NCBI GenBank assembly: GCA_934351835.1
Contig: CAKRJP010000018.1
Coordinates: 1-52,148 of the forward strand
Source: an uncultured Lachnospiraceae bacterium
Lineage (GTDB): Bacteria > Bacillota > Clostridia > Lachnospirales > Lachnospiraceae
Length of the DNA: 52,148 bases
Direction: 5' to 3'
In this document: positions 40,508 to 49,653 of the stretch, piece after piece
Position numbering within the stretch: position 1 is the stretch's first letter
Layout of the letters: every line of letters begins with the position of its first letter
Translations under genes and position numbers: made by a program
The notes under the pieces: generated by a model
Seen by the model: only the letters and a program-made list of their open reading frames with translations
What the model was told of the DNA's origin: nothing
Database searches by the model: none

Positions 40508-40516
40508 TGCTATAAT
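40508..40516 (+). promoter_or_regulatory. Extended -10 promoter of the ispE-gntR operon
   Basis: TGCTATAAT is an ideal extended -10 box. No good -35 box is present 16-18 bases upstream. The start of transcription would fall about 25 bases before the ispE ATG. Confidence 0.6.
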
Positions 40517-40547
40517 ATCGAATATATGAGAAATCGAGGAGATACGT

Positions 40548-41423
40548 ATGGATAGATTAGAATTAAAAGCATTGGGAAAGATTAATCTGGGGTTGGATGT
40601 ATTAGGACGAAGAGAGAATGGATATCATGACGTCAGAATGGTTATGCAGACAGTCTATCTTTATGATAAGATTTGGATGGAAAAGACGAAAGATCCTCAG
40701 ATAACTCTTGAGACGAACCTTTATTATCTGCCGGTCAATGAGAGTAATCTGGCATATCAGGCGGCGCAACTCCTGATGGATGAGTTTGATATAAAGGAAG
40801 GTGTTGATATCCGTCTGGAAAAACATATACCGGTGGCAGCAGGAATGGCTGGTGGAAGTTCCAATGCGGCAGCGGTTTTATTTGGAATGAATCAGATGTT
40901 TTCACTGGGACTTACCAGAGAAGAATTGATGGAACGAGGCGTGAAGCTTGGGGCGGATGTTCCATACTGCATTATGAGAGGGACAGCACTGGCAGAAGGC
41001 ATCGGAGAAGAATTAAGTCAGCTTCCGAGGATTCCGAAGTGTCATGTGTTGATTGCGAAGCCACCGATCAGTGTGTCCACGAAGATGGTCTATGAGAAAT
41101 TAGACGCACTGGAACTGGTGGAACATCCGGATATCGATGGAATTATTGAAGGACTGAATGCCGGAGATTTGAAGAAGATTACAGGATGTATGGGCAATGT
41201 GTTAGAGAAAGTGACGATCGAGGAGTATCCGGTGATCGAGCAGATCAAAGATGTGATGAAAGCGAATGGCGCATTAAATGCGATGATGAGCGGAAGTGGT
41301 CCGACAGTATTTGGAATTTACGATGATAAGAGAAAGGCGAGAGCTGCAGCAGCTAAGATCCGACAGGCGGATCTTGCGCGACAGGTCTATGTTACTAACA
41401 TGCACAACGCGAGGAGGAGATAG
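40548..41423 (+). CDS. ispE: 4-diphosphocytidyl-2-C-methyl-D-erythritol kinase
   Basis: IspE is the fourth-step kinase of the MEP isoprenoid pathway. The 291-residue GHMP kinase begins LKALGKINLGLDVLGRRENGYHD and has the ATP-binding glycine loop PVAAGMAGGSSNAAA and the C-terminal MSGSGPTVFG. A GAGGAG-like site precedes ATG. It is followed two bases later by the GntR-family regulator gene. Confidence 0.96.
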   Translation: MDRLELKALGKINLGLDVLGRRENGYHDVRMVMQTVYLYDKIWMEKTKDPQITLETNLYYLPVNESNLAYQAAQLLMDEFDIKEGVDIRLEKHIPVAAGMAGGSSNAAAVLFGMNQMFSLGLTREELMERGVKLGADVPYCIMRGTALAEGIGEELSQLPRIPKCHVLIAKPPISVSTKMVYEKLDALELVEHPDIDGIIEGLNAGDLKKITGCMGNVLEKVTIEEYPVIEQIKDVMKANGALNAMMSGSGPTVFGIYDDKRKARAAAAKIRQADLARQVYVTNMHNARRR

Positions 41424-41425
41424 GA

Positions 41426-42109
41426 ATGGATACAAATTTCAAAGTTACGATGAATGAGTACTTGCCGCTTCGAGATGTGGTGTTTAACACACTCAGGCAG
41501 GCAATACTTAAAGGAGAGTTGCAGCCGGGAGAACGTTTGATGGAGATTCAGCTTGCGACAAAGCTGGGGGTCAGCCGAACTCCTGTAAGAGAAGCAATCC
41601 GAAAACTGGAATTAGAAGGTCTGGTATTGATGATCCCGAGAAAGGGTGCAGAAGTTGCAGACATTACAGAGAAGAGTCTGAGGGATGTACTGGAGGTCCG
41701 ACAGGCGTTGGAAGAACTGGCAGTACAGCTCGCATGTGATAAGATTACGGAAGAAGAGATTGAAGAATTAAAGAAAGCTGCCCTGGATTTCAGACGGATC
41801 GCGAAAGAAAAAGACGTGACAAAGACTGCTGAGGCAGATGTACGTTTCCATGATATTATTTACATGGCAACAGACAATCAGAAACTGATCACACTGTTAA
41901 ATAATTTAAGAGAGCAGATGTATCGTTATCGAGTGGAGCATCTGAAGAGAGAAGAAGCGCATCCGAGATTATTTGCGGAGCACGATGAGATCATCAGGTG
42001 TTTAGCGGCCCGGGACAAAGAGAAGGTAACTGCAATTGTGGGAGCACATATTACCAATCAGGTAGATACAGTAACAGGCGTGATCCGCACGAATAAAAAT
42101 CATAATTGA
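41426..42109 (+). CDS. GntR-family transcriptional regulator, FCD type
   Basis: The 227-residue regulator has an N-terminal winged helix (RQAILKGELQPGERLMEIQ, LGVSRTPVREAIRKLELEGLV) and an all-helical FCD effector domain (LRDVLEVRQALEELAVQLAC, ADVRFHDIIYMATDN, HDEIIRCLAARD) with Asp and His residues that bind a metal. FCD proteins usually sense sugar acids or other organic acids. It is the second gene after ispE, spaced by two bases. The effector and targets are unknown, but a palindrome upstream of the operon could be its own operator. Confidence 0.92.
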   Translation: MDTNFKVTMNEYLPLRDVVFNTLRQAILKGELQPGERLMEIQLATKLGVSRTPVREAIRKLELEGLVLMIPRKGAEVADITEKSLRDVLEVRQALEELAVQLACDKITEEEIEELKKAALDFRRIAKEKDVTKTAEADVRFHDIIYMATDNQKLITLLNNLREQMYRYRVEHLKREEAHPRLFAEHDEIIRCLAARDKEKVTAIVGAHITNQVDTVTGVIRTNKNHN

Positions 42110-42170
42110 ATAAAATGAACATAAAGTGTGAAAACTTCTGCTATCAGAAAAGATAGAGGAGGTTTACATA

Positions 42171-42878
42171 ATGAAAGATTTATTCAGTGAGAAAGAATGG
42201 AATTCTGGCAGCACTAAAAGCAGTGATAATAGAAATATAAAAAAGCAGCTTGGATGTGTTGTGTGCAGTTTGGTTATTTCACTTCTGCTGACGGGGGTAA
42301 TCTTTCACCGGATGCAGGTGGTGGAGGCAAGTACAACTGCGGTACAAAAAGAACTGGCGGGAGAAGTGTTCCGTTTTCATGTACTTGCTAACAGTGACAG
42401 TGAAAGGGACCAGGCGGTTAAACTTAAAGTCAGGGATGCAGTGATCGCGTATATGGCAGAGGAGATGCCGGAGAATCATGAAACAACAGTAGAGACAACA
42501 AAACGATGGGCAAGACAGCATCTGCAGGAATTGGAAAAGATTGCAGAACAGACGCTTCAGGAAAATGGGGTTTCGTACGGAGCAACAGCGGAGGTCGTCA
42601 AGGATTATTTCCCGGAGAAGATCTACGGAGATGTGATATTTCCGGAGGGGGAATATGAGGCTCTGCGCCTGAGACTTGGAGATGCCGGTGGACATAACTG
42701 GTGGTGTGTACTGTATCCGGGACTTTGCTTTAATGACCAGACCTGTGCGGTTGTAGATGAAGAAGGAAAAGAAGAACTGAAAGGAACATTGACCGCCGAA
42801 GAATATGAGATGGTCACTGCGACGACAGAATTTAAAATAAAATGTTTCTTTCTTGGAGATCGGGGGAAACATCGATAG
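42171..42878 (+). CDS. spoIIR: Stage II sporulation protein R
   Basis: SpoIIR is made in the forespore and signals across the septum to activate SpoIIGA and thus sigma-E in the mother cell. The 235-residue protein has a membrane or signal segment (CVVCSLVISLLLTGVIFH) and the family domain with FRFHVLANSDSERDQAVKLKVRDAV and GGHNWWCVLYPGLCF. The N-terminal 30-residue cytoplasmic stretch is rather longer than in B. subtilis. AGGAGG precedes ATG. It stands 61 bases after gntR and before the cation transporter gene. Confidence 0.94.
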   Translation: MKDLFSEKEWNSGSTKSSDNRNIKKQLGCVVCSLVISLLLTGVIFHRMQVVEASTTAVQKELAGEVFRFHVLANSDSERDQAVKLKVRDAVIAYMAEEMPENHETTVETTKRWARQHLQELEKIAEQTLQENGVSYGATAEVVKDYFPEKIYGDVIFPEGEYEALRLRLGDAGGHNWWCVLYPGLCFNDQTCAVVDEEGKEELKGTLTAEEYEMVTATTEFKIKCFFLGDRGKHR

Positions 42879-42896
42879 ACGAAAATTGGAGGAATT

Positions 42897-44081
42897 ATGA
42901 CGGAATTACTTGTGAGACACTTTGTGAAAAATTATAAGGATATTGAGAAGGCATCTGTGAGGAGTTCTTACGGTGTTCTGGCAAGTATAGTCGGAGTTTT
43001 TTGCAATATATTGTTATTTGTGGTAAAATGGCTGACTGGATTTTTTTTAAACAGTGTGTCTGTCATGGCTGACGCATTTAATAACTTATCGGATGCAGGT
43101 TCATGTATTGTGAGCCTGGTGGGAGTGAAAATCGCCAGCAAGCCTGCGGATGAAGAGCATCCGTTTGGACATGGGAGAATGGAATACATAGCGGCGCTTG
43201 TAGTCTCATTTTTGGTTTTGGAGGTCGGCTTTACATTTTTCAAAGAGGCGATCGGCAAGATCAGACATCCGGAAGAACTGAAATTTCAGATTTTGTCTGT
43301 GGCAATCTTAGGTGTGACAATCTGTGTAAAACTTTGGATGGGTTATTTTAATAAGACTTTGGGGAAGAAGATTGATTCTAAAGTTATGATGGCAGCAGCA
43401 ACGGATGCCATGGGAGATGTAGTTACAACGTCTGCCACAATTTTGTCTGTGCTGGTGTGGAGATTTACAGGGATTAATGTTGATGGATTTGTAGGAATCG
43501 GCGTGGCACTGGTAGTTATGTGGGCCGGTGTAGGTATTGCAAAAGATACGCTGGAACCACTGCTTGGAGAAGCTGTCCCACAGGAAGAATATGATAAGAT
43601 TACCCAGTTTGTAGAAAAATATGACGGAATCGAGGGAAGCCATGATCTGATCGTACATAATTATGGACCGACAAGAAATATGGCATCTATTCATGCGGAA
43701 GTCCCGAATGATGTGGATATTGAGACATCCCATGAGATCATTGACAGGATTGAACGGGAGGCATATGAGAAGTTGGGAATTTACCTGGTGATACATATGG
43801 ACCCGATAGAAACGAAAAATCAGGAAGTGCTTGCCGCGAAGAAAAAAGTAGAAGATATTCTGGAGGCACTGGATCCGGATGTGTCTATCCATGATTTTCG
43901 GATGGTTAGTGGAGCAGATCAGATTAATTTGATTTTTGATCTGGTGGTTCCGTTTGAATATGATAATGAGAGACAGTACAGTCTGACACATTCGCTGATG
44001 AAACTGATACAGATCGTGGATGAGAGATATCAGTGTGTGATCACGCTGGAAAGGAGCTATATCGCAAGTGACAAAAAGTAA
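42897..44081 (+). CDS. Cation diffusion facilitator family transporter
   Basis: The 394-residue protein has six membrane segments (from SYGVLASIVGVFCNILLFVVKWLTG) and the metal-site motifs MADAFNNLSDAG (TM2) and AATDAMGDVVTT (TM5). A cytoplasmic C-terminal domain with two further repeats (about 215-390) follows. CDF proteins export Zn, Fe, Mn or similar divalent ions. The TM2 site reads DxxN..D rather than HxxxD of zinc-specific members, which is common in the Mn/Fe-type group. The downstream gene overlaps it by 14 bases. Confidence 0.9.
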   Translation: MTELLVRHFVKNYKDIEKASVRSSYGVLASIVGVFCNILLFVVKWLTGFFLNSVSVMADAFNNLSDAGSCIVSLVGVKIASKPADEEHPFGHGRMEYIAALVVSFLVLEVGFTFFKEAIGKIRHPEELKFQILSVAILGVTICVKLWMGYFNKTLGKKIDSKVMMAAATDAMGDVVTTSATILSVLVWRFTGINVDGFVGIGVALVVMWAGVGIAKDTLEPLLGEAVPQEEYDKITQFVEKYDGIEGSHDLIVHNYGPTRNMASIHAEVPNDVDIETSHEIIDRIEREAYEKLGIYLVIHMDPIETKNQEVLAAKKKVEDILEALDPDVSIHDFRMVSGADQINLIFDLVVPFEYDNERQYSLTHSLMKLIQIVDERYQCVITLERSYIASDKK

Positions 44082-44805
44082 TTCAATAAGAGAAAATGCA
44101 TATTCAATAGAAGGGAAAGTGAGATTCAGTGAAGTAGATCATACCGGAACTATGACATTGCCGGGGATCATTAATTATTTTCAGGACTGCAGTACTTTTC
44201 AATCGGAGGAACTGGGTCTTGGGATTGAACACAGTGCCGAGAAGCATCGTGCATGGATTTTATCTTCCTGGCAGGTGATCGTAGAGCGTTCCCCGAAGTT
44301 AGGGGAATCCGTCAAAGTGAGTACCTGGGCGTCCGGGTTTAACCGTTTCTTCGGAGAACGTAATTTCTGCATGCAGGATGAAGAGGGCACGATGATTGCT
44401 TATGCCAATTCTGTGTGGGTATACATGGACGTAGAAAAAGGCAGACCAGTGAGGCCGGCACCGGAAGAGGTAGAATCGTATGGAACAGGTGAACCGTTAG
44501 AGATGGTGCAGGCATCCAGGAAAGTAGCGATGCCGGAAGCGGCAGCAGATGCAGAAAGTTTTCCTGTAATGAGACACCAGATTGATACGAACGAACATGT
44601 GAATAATTGCCAGTATGTGCAGATGGCATTGGAAGTTTTGCCGGAACCGGTACAAGTCCGCGAGGTGCGAGTATCCTATAAAAAATCAGCTGTATATGGG
44701 GATACAATTTATCCGAAGATTGCAAAAGAAGAAGACCGGACAGTTGTGGAGTTGTGCGATGAACAGGGCAATCCGTATGCTGTCGTTGAATTACATATCA
44801 AATAA
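44068..44805 (+). CDS. Acyl-ACP thioesterase (FatA/FatB type)
   Basis: This hot-dog-fold enzyme of 245 residues releases fatty acids from acyl carrier protein. The segments VRFSEVDHTGTMTLPGIINYFQD, HRAWILSSWQVIVERSPKLGE, GFNRFFGERNFCM and IDTNEHVNNCQYVQMAL, with the catalytic Asn/His in the second fold, match bacterial acyl-ACP thioesterases. Translation starts at GTG, with AAGGAG 11 bases before it, inside the end of the transporter gene. The downstream RNA-binding protein gene follows after 43 bases. Confidence 0.9.
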   Translation: MTKSNSIRENAYSIEGKVRFSEVDHTGTMTLPGIINYFQDCSTFQSEELGLGIEHSAEKHRAWILSSWQVIVERSPKLGESVKVSTWASGFNRFFGERNFCMQDEEGTMIAYANSVWVYMDVEKGRPVRPAPEEVESYGTGEPLEMVQASRKVAMPEAAADAESFPVMRHQIDTNEHVNNCQYVQMALEVLPEPVQVREVRVSYKKSAVYGDTIYPKIAKEEDRTVVELCDEQGNPYAVVELHIK

Positions 44806-44848
44806 AATTAAGACAGAGCTGAAACTGCCAGAAGATAAGGAGGGCGTT

Positions 44849-45691
44849 ATGGGATTAGAAGAAGGATTGGGATTAAAGAAAAAGTTGATGGTGATAAGAC
44901 AGGTAGATTTTGGGACCTATCTTGGAAATAAAGACGAGCAGGTACTGCTCCCGAAGAAACAGGTACCGAAAGATGTGGAGGTTGGAGATCCGGTGGATGT
45001 TTTTTTGTATCGTGATTCTTCGGACCGTCTGATCGCAACGACGCAGGAACCAAAGATTACTCTTGGGGAACTTGCAGTTTTAAAGGTTGCAGATACCGGA
45101 AAGATTGGAGCATTTCTGGACTGGGGACTGGAAAAAGATCTGTTGCTGCCTTTTAAAGAACAGACCGCGAAGGTAAAAAAAGGTGACGAAATTTTAGTAT
45201 CTTTGTATGTGGACAAGTCCAGTCGCCTCTGTGCAACCATGAAAGTATATGACAAATTAAAATCAGATTCGCCATATCATAAAGATGATCAGGTAGAAGG
45301 AATCGTATATGAAGTCAGTGACCGTTTTGGAGTATTTGTGGCTGTAGATGATCAGTATTCTGCATTGATTCCAAAGAGAGAAGCCTATGGCAATCATTTA
45401 AAGGTTGGAGATAAAGTACATGCCAGAGTTGTTAAGGTAAAAGAAGATGGCAAACTGGATTTGAGTGTCAGAGAAAAAGCATTTATCCAGATGGATGCAG
45501 ATGCAGCGCTGATCATGAAACGAATGGAAGAGTACGGAGGAAAACTTCCCTTTACTGATAAAGCAGATCCGGAAACTATTAAAAATGAGTTTGGACTCAG
45601 CAAGAATGCCTTTAAGCGTGCAGTTGGAAGGCTGCTGAAAGAAGGCAGAATAGAAATTAAAGAAAAAAGTATTGCAATTGTTAAAAAATAG
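44849..45691 (+). CDS. CvfB-like S1 RNA-binding protein
   Basis: This 280-residue protein has three S1-type OB-fold regions (about 15-70, 75-140 and 150-215: VIRQVDFGTYLG, LKVADTGKIGAFLDWGL, GIVYEVSDRFGVFVAV). A C-terminal winged helix (NEFGLSKNAFKRAVGRLLKEG) follows. This is the build of CvfB/YitL proteins, which bind RNA and influence virulence and other gene expression in Firmicutes. The start at 44849 has AAGGAGGG five bases before it; the frame extends upstream inside the thioesterase gene without a ribosome site. Confidence 0.9.
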   Translation: MGLEEGLGLKKKLMVIRQVDFGTYLGNKDEQVLLPKKQVPKDVEVGDPVDVFLYRDSSDRLIATTQEPKITLGELAVLKVADTGKIGAFLDWGLEKDLLLPFKEQTAKVKKGDEILVSLYVDKSSRLCATMKVYDKLKSDSPYHKDDQVEGIVYEVSDRFGVFVAVDDQYSALIPKREAYGNHLKVGDKVHARVVKVKEDGKLDLSVREKAFIQMDADAALIMKRMEEYGGKLPFTDKADPETIKNEFGLSKNAFKRAVGRLLKEGRIEIKEKSIAIVKK

Positions 45692-45699
45692 GTTATAAT
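45672..45699 (+). promoter_or_regulatory. Promoter of the 78-residue protein gene
   Basis: TTGCAA (45672-45677) and TATAAT (45694-45699) are 16 bases apart. The -35 box lies in the last codons of the CvfB-like gene. Confidence 0.6.
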
Positions 45700-45734
45700 A
45701 AGGGCGAACAAGGAAGTGAAAGGAGAGAACAGAA

Positions 45735-45971
45735 ATGAAAATTAGAAATATCACAGATATCGAAGGATTTTTCAAAGCAGTAGACAGCTGCAACGGTAAG
45801 GTAGAATTAGTAACAGGAGAAGGCGACAGATTAAATCTGAAATCAAAATTATCTCAGTATGTTTCATTAGCAAACATTTTCTCACAGGGAACAGCAGAGA
45901 TTCCGGAGCTTGAGATTGTAGCATATGACAAAGAGGATATGGTTAAGTTATTAGATTATATGATTGGCTAA
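45735..45971 (+). CDS. Small conserved hypothetical protein
   Basis: This 78-residue protein has a mixed alpha/beta look (IRNITDIEGFFKAVDSCNGKV, SQYVSLANIFSQG, PELEIVAYDKEDMVKLLDYM) and no membrane segment, signal or metal motif. I cannot name its family. It has its own promoter, a good AAAGGAG and a terminator close behind, so it is a real single-gene transcript. It stands between the CvfB-like gene and dnaE. Confidence 0.75.
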   Translation: MKIRNITDIEGFFKAVDSCNGKVELVTGEGDRLNLKSKLSQYVSLANIFSQGTAEIPELEIVAYDKEDMVKLLDYMIG

Positions 45972-46000
45972 TAAACCGGATAAAAATAATAGATTACAGA

Positions 46001-46036
46001 GAAGTTCTTGTAGGAATACAGGAACTTCTTTTATTA
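46001..46036 (+). terminator. Terminator after the small hypothetical gene
   Basis: AGAAGTTCTTGT (46001-46012) pairs with ACAGGAACTTCT (46019-46030) over 12 bases with one G-T pair, and TTTATT follows. Confidence 0.85.
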
Positions 46037-46037
46037 T

Positions 46038-46046
46038 GTTATAATG
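46038..46046 (+). promoter_or_regulatory. Extended -10 promoter upstream of dnaE
   Basis: TGTTATAAT is an extended -10 box right after the terminator, 53 bases before dnaE. The -35 region (within the terminator arm) is poor, so other start points are possible. Confidence 0.5.
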
Positions 46047-46098
46047 ATAGACAGAAATTGAATTTATAATATAGATTACGGACAGAGAGGAAACAAAT

Positions 46099-49000
46099 AT
46101 GAGTTTTGCACATCTGCATGTCCATACAGAATATAGTCTTCTGGATGGATCGAACAAAATAAAAGAATGTGTCGCCAGAGTAAAAGAGCTTGGAATGAAC
46201 AGCGTTGCGATTACAGACCATGGAGTCATGTTTGGGGTGATTGATTTTTACCGTGCGGCGAGAGCAGAAGGAATCAAGCCGATCCTCGGTTGTGAAGTGT
46301 ATGTGGCACCGGGATCCAGATTTGACAAAGAGGCAGTGGGAAGCGGCGATGACAGATATTACCATCTGGTGCTTCTGGCAGAAAATGATCAGGGGTACCA
46401 TAATCTGATGAAGATAGTTTCCCGAGGATTTACAGAAGGATATTATTATAAACCGAGAGTAGATCTGGAGGTACTTAGAGAATTTCATGAAGGCGTGATC
46501 GCCCTTAGTGCATGCCTGGCAGGAGAAGTCCAGAAAAATATTTTAAGAGGCATGTATGAGGAAGGAAAGGCAGCAGCACTTCGTTATCAGGACATTTTCG
46601 GAAAAGGCAATTTCTTTTTAGAACTTCAGGATCACGGGATGCAGGAACAGAAACTGGTGAATCAGTCACTTTTGCGCATGTCGCAGGAGACGGGGATTGA
46701 GCTGGTTGCTACCAATGATGTGCATTATACTTATGCAGAAGATGAGAAAGCACATGACATTTTGTTATGTGTGCAGACTGGTAAGAAACTGGCGGATGAG
46801 GATCGTATGCGTTACGAAGGCGGGCAGTATTACATTAAGTCTGAGGATGAGATGAAAGCACTGTTCCCGTATGCACTGCAGGCATTGGAGAATACGCAGA
46901 AGATTGCAGACCGTTGTAATGTGGAGATTGAGTTTGGGGTTCATAAGCTGCCGAAATATGATGTTCCGGATGGCTATACTTCCTGGGAATATCTGAATAA
47001 ACTATGCGACGAAGGGTTTGCGAAGCGTTATCCGGATGCAGATACTTCTCTCAGAGAACGCCTGGATTATGAACTGTCTACAATCAAAAATATGGGATAT
47101 GTAGATTATTTCCTGATCGTGTGGGACTTCATCCATTATGCGAGAGAGCATGACATCATGGTAGGCCCGGGACGAGGATCAGCAGCGGGAAGTATTGTTG
47201 CATATTGTCTGGAAATCACCAGTATTGATCCGATTAAGTACCAGCTTCTGTTTGAGCGTTTCTTAAATCCAGAACGAGTATCCATGCCTGATATCGATGT
47301 GGACTTCTGTTTTGAGAGACGTCAGGAAGTCATTGATTATGTTGTCCGTAAATATGGAACTGACCGGGTGGTGCAGATCGTTACTTTCGGTACGATGGCG
47401 GCGAAAGGTGTGATCCGTGATGTAGGACGAGTGATGGATCTTCCGTATGCATTTGTGGACAGTATTGCCAAGATGATACCACAGGAACTGAATATTACGT
47501 TGGAGAAGGCTCTGGCAATGAATCCGGAATTAAAAAAATTGTATCAGGAAAATGAGCAGGTGCATGAACTGATCGACATGTCAAAGAGACTGGAAGGACT
47601 TCCGAGGCATACTTCCATGCACGCGGCGGGGGTTGTCATTAGTCAGAAAGCAGTGGAGGAGTATGTTCCGCTGTCTTTAGGTTCCGATGGTTCGGTGACG
47701 ACACAGTTTACGATGACGACACTGGAAGAACTGGGACTTTTGAAAATGGATTTTCTGGGGCTTCGTACACTGACGGTGATTCAGGATGCAATGCATCTTG
47801 CCAGTGGAAGTACAGGAAAGAAAATAACTCTGGATCAGGTAGATTATAATGATAAAGCAGTGCTGGATTCTATCGGTTCCGGAAAAACAGAGGGCGTGTT
47901 CCAGTTAGAAAGCGGCGGTATGAAGAGTTTCATGAAGGAATTAAAACCGCAGAACCTGGAAGATATTATTGCGGGTATTTCCCTGTATCGTCCGGGTCCG
48001 ATGGATTTTATTCCGCAGTACATCAAAGGAAAGAACCATCCTGAACGGATTTCTTATGACTGTCCGCAGTTAGAGCCAATCCTTGCGCCAACTTACGGAT
48101 GTATTGTCTATCAGGAGCAGGTAATGCAGATCGTCCGCGATCTGGCAGGTTATACACTTGGGCGAAGCGATATTCTGCGCCGTGCCATGTCCAAGAAAAA
48201 AGGCGATGTTATGCAGAAAGAACGTCAGAATTTCGTGTATGGCAATCCGGAAGAAGGTGTACCGGGATGTATTGCAAATGGCATTGATGAGCGGGTAGCG
48301 AATAAAATCTATGATGAGATGATTGATTTCGCAAAATATGCATTTAATAAGTCTCACGCAGCAGCTTATGCAGTGGTATCTTATCAGACGGCCTGGTTAA
48401 AATACTATTATCCGGTAGAGTTTATGGCGGCACTGATGACTTCAGTCATTGATAATTCCGGAAAGGTTTCAGAATATATTTATACATGTCGGCAGATGGG
48501 AATAGAGATCTTGCCGCCGGATATCAATAAAGGAGTTGGAGGATTCTCAGTAGACAATGGAAATATCCGTTATGGATTGTCTGCGATCAAGAGTGTGGGA
48601 CGACCGGTGATCAACAGTATTGTTGAAGAACGGAAAGCACATGGCGAGTTTAAATCATTAAAAGATTTTGTTGAGAGACTTTCCGGAAAAGAAGTAAATA
48701 AGCGGACACTTGAAAATTTCATCAAATCCGGTGCATTTGACAGTTTTGGAGGAACCAGAAAGCAATACATGTATGTATATGTCCAGATATTAGATCAGGT
48801 AAATCAGGAACGTAAATATTCCATGACCGGACAGATGTCGCTGTTTGATATTGTGGGAGAAGAACAAAAAGCAGAATTTGATATTAAACTTCCGAATGTA
48901 GGTGAATTTGAGAAAGAAACCAAATTAGCATTTGAAAAGGATGTGCTTGGAATCTATCTGAGTGGACATCCGATGGAAGAATACGAAGAAAAATGGAGAG

Positions 49001-49575
49001 CAAGTATCAGCAAGACGACGTTAGATTTTCAGTATGATGAAGAAAACATGGGTACGAGAGTCCGTGAGGGAATGAAAGAGATCGTGGGAGGTATGATCGC
49101 AGAAAAGAGAGTAAAGTATACTAAGAACAATCAGATGATGGCATACCTGACACTGGAAGATCTGATGGGGTCTGTCGAAGTGATCGTATTTCCGAGAGAC
49201 TATGCAAAATATCAGCAGTATCTGACGGAAGAAAATAAAGTTTTTATCAAGGGCCGTGTACAGGAAGTGGATGAGGATGCAAGCAAACTGATCTGTGAGA
49301 CAGTAATTCCATTTGACCAGACAACCAGAGAATTATGGATCCAGTATCCGGATAAAGATACCTATCTGAAACAGGAAAAAGAGCTGTTTGAAATGCTTAG
49401 CGATTCAGATGGAAGAGATACCGTAGTTATCTATTGCAAAAAGGAAAAAGCGGTGAAAAGATTGTCAGTTGGGAGAACTGTAAATGCAGATAAGAGACTC
49501 TTGAGCAGATTGACGAATTATCTTGGAGAATCTAGTGTAAAAGTCGTAGAAAAATCAATTGAAAACCGTCGATAA
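46099..49575 (+). CDS. dnaE: DNA polymerase III alpha subunit (DnaE1 type)
   Basis: This 1158-residue replicative polymerase subunit starts with a PHP domain (FAHLHVHTEYSLLDG at 3-17, AITDHGVMFG). It continues with the polymerase palm (GPGRGSAAGSIVAY, PDIDVDF with Asp398, Asp400 and Asp402), RPGPMDFIPQYIKGK, a helix-hairpin-helix region, and a C-terminal OB fold (AYLTLEDLMGSVEVIVFPRD). It lacks the built-in 3'-5' exonuclease domain of PolC. In Clostridia it usually works beside PolC. GAGAGGA precedes ATG. It is followed by pfkA, as in many Lachnospiraceae and bacilli. Confidence 0.97.
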   Translation: MSFAHLHVHTEYSLLDGSNKIKECVARVKELGMNSVAITDHGVMFGVIDFYRAARAEGIKPILGCEVYVAPGSRFDKEAVGSGDDRYYHLVLLAENDQGYHNLMKIVSRGFTEGYYYKPRVDLEVLREFHEGVIALSACLAGEVQKNILRGMYEEGKAAALRYQDIFGKGNFFLELQDHGMQEQKLVNQSLLRMSQETGIELVATNDVHYTYAEDEKAHDILLCVQTGKKLADEDRMRYEGGQYYIKSEDEMKALFPYALQALENTQKIADRCNVEIEFGVHKLPKYDVPDGYTSWEYLNKLCDEGFAKRYPDADTSLRERLDYELSTIKNMGYVDYFLIVWDFIHYAREHDIMVGPGRGSAAGSIVAYCLEITSIDPIKYQLLFERFLNPERVSMPDIDVDFCFERRQEVIDYVVRKYGTDRVVQIVTFGTMAAKGVIRDVGRVMDLPYAFVDSIAKMIPQELNITLEKALAMNPELKKLYQENEQVHELIDMSKRLEGLPRHTSMHAAGVVISQKAVEEYVPLSLGSDGSVTTQFTMTTLEELGLLKMDFLGLRTLTVIQDAMHLASGSTGKKITLDQVDYNDKAVLDSIGSGKTEGVFQLESGGMKSFMKELKPQNLEDIIAGISLYRPGPMDFIPQYIKGKNHPERISYDCPQLEPILAPTYGCIVYQEQVMQIVRDLAGYTLGRSDILRRAMSKKKGDVMQKERQNFVYGNPEEGVPGCIANGIDERVANKIYDEMIDFAKYAFNKSHAAAYAVVSYQTAWLKYYYPVEFMAALMTSVIDNSGKVSEYIYTCRQMGIEILPPDINKGVGGFSVDNGNIRYGLSAIKSVGRPVINSIVEERKAHGEFKSLKDFVERLSGKEVNKRTLENFIKSGAFDSFGGTRKQYMYVYVQILDQVNQERKYSMTGQMSLFDIVGEEQKAEFDIKLPNVGEFEKETKLAFEKDVLGIYLSGHPMEEYEEKWRASISKTTLDFQYDEENMGTRVREGMKEIVGGMIAEKRVKYTKNNQMMAYLTLEDLMGSVEVIVFPRDYAKYQQYLTEENKVFIKGRVQEVDEDASKLICETVIPFDQTTRELWIQYPDKDTYLKQEKELFEMLSDSDGRDTVVIYCKKEKAVKRLSVGRTVNADKRLLSRLTNYLGESSVKVVEKSIENRR

Positions 49576-49653
49576 ATAAGATACAATGACCTTAAAAATG
49601 GTATGTGAAAGAATTGGCATTCCGTTTCAATAAAGGTAGATGGAGGGAGAAGC

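Noticed and set aside
42279..42872. Minus-strand frame of 197 codons opposite spoIIR
   Set aside because: It is antisense to a clear SpoIIR gene, rich in Phe, Cys and His as expected from reverse-strand reading, and lacks a ribosome site.
43308..43991. Minus-strand frame of 227 codons opposite the cation transporter gene
   Set aside because: It is a shadow of the transporter gene with unlikely composition (many Cys, His and Ile) and no start signals.
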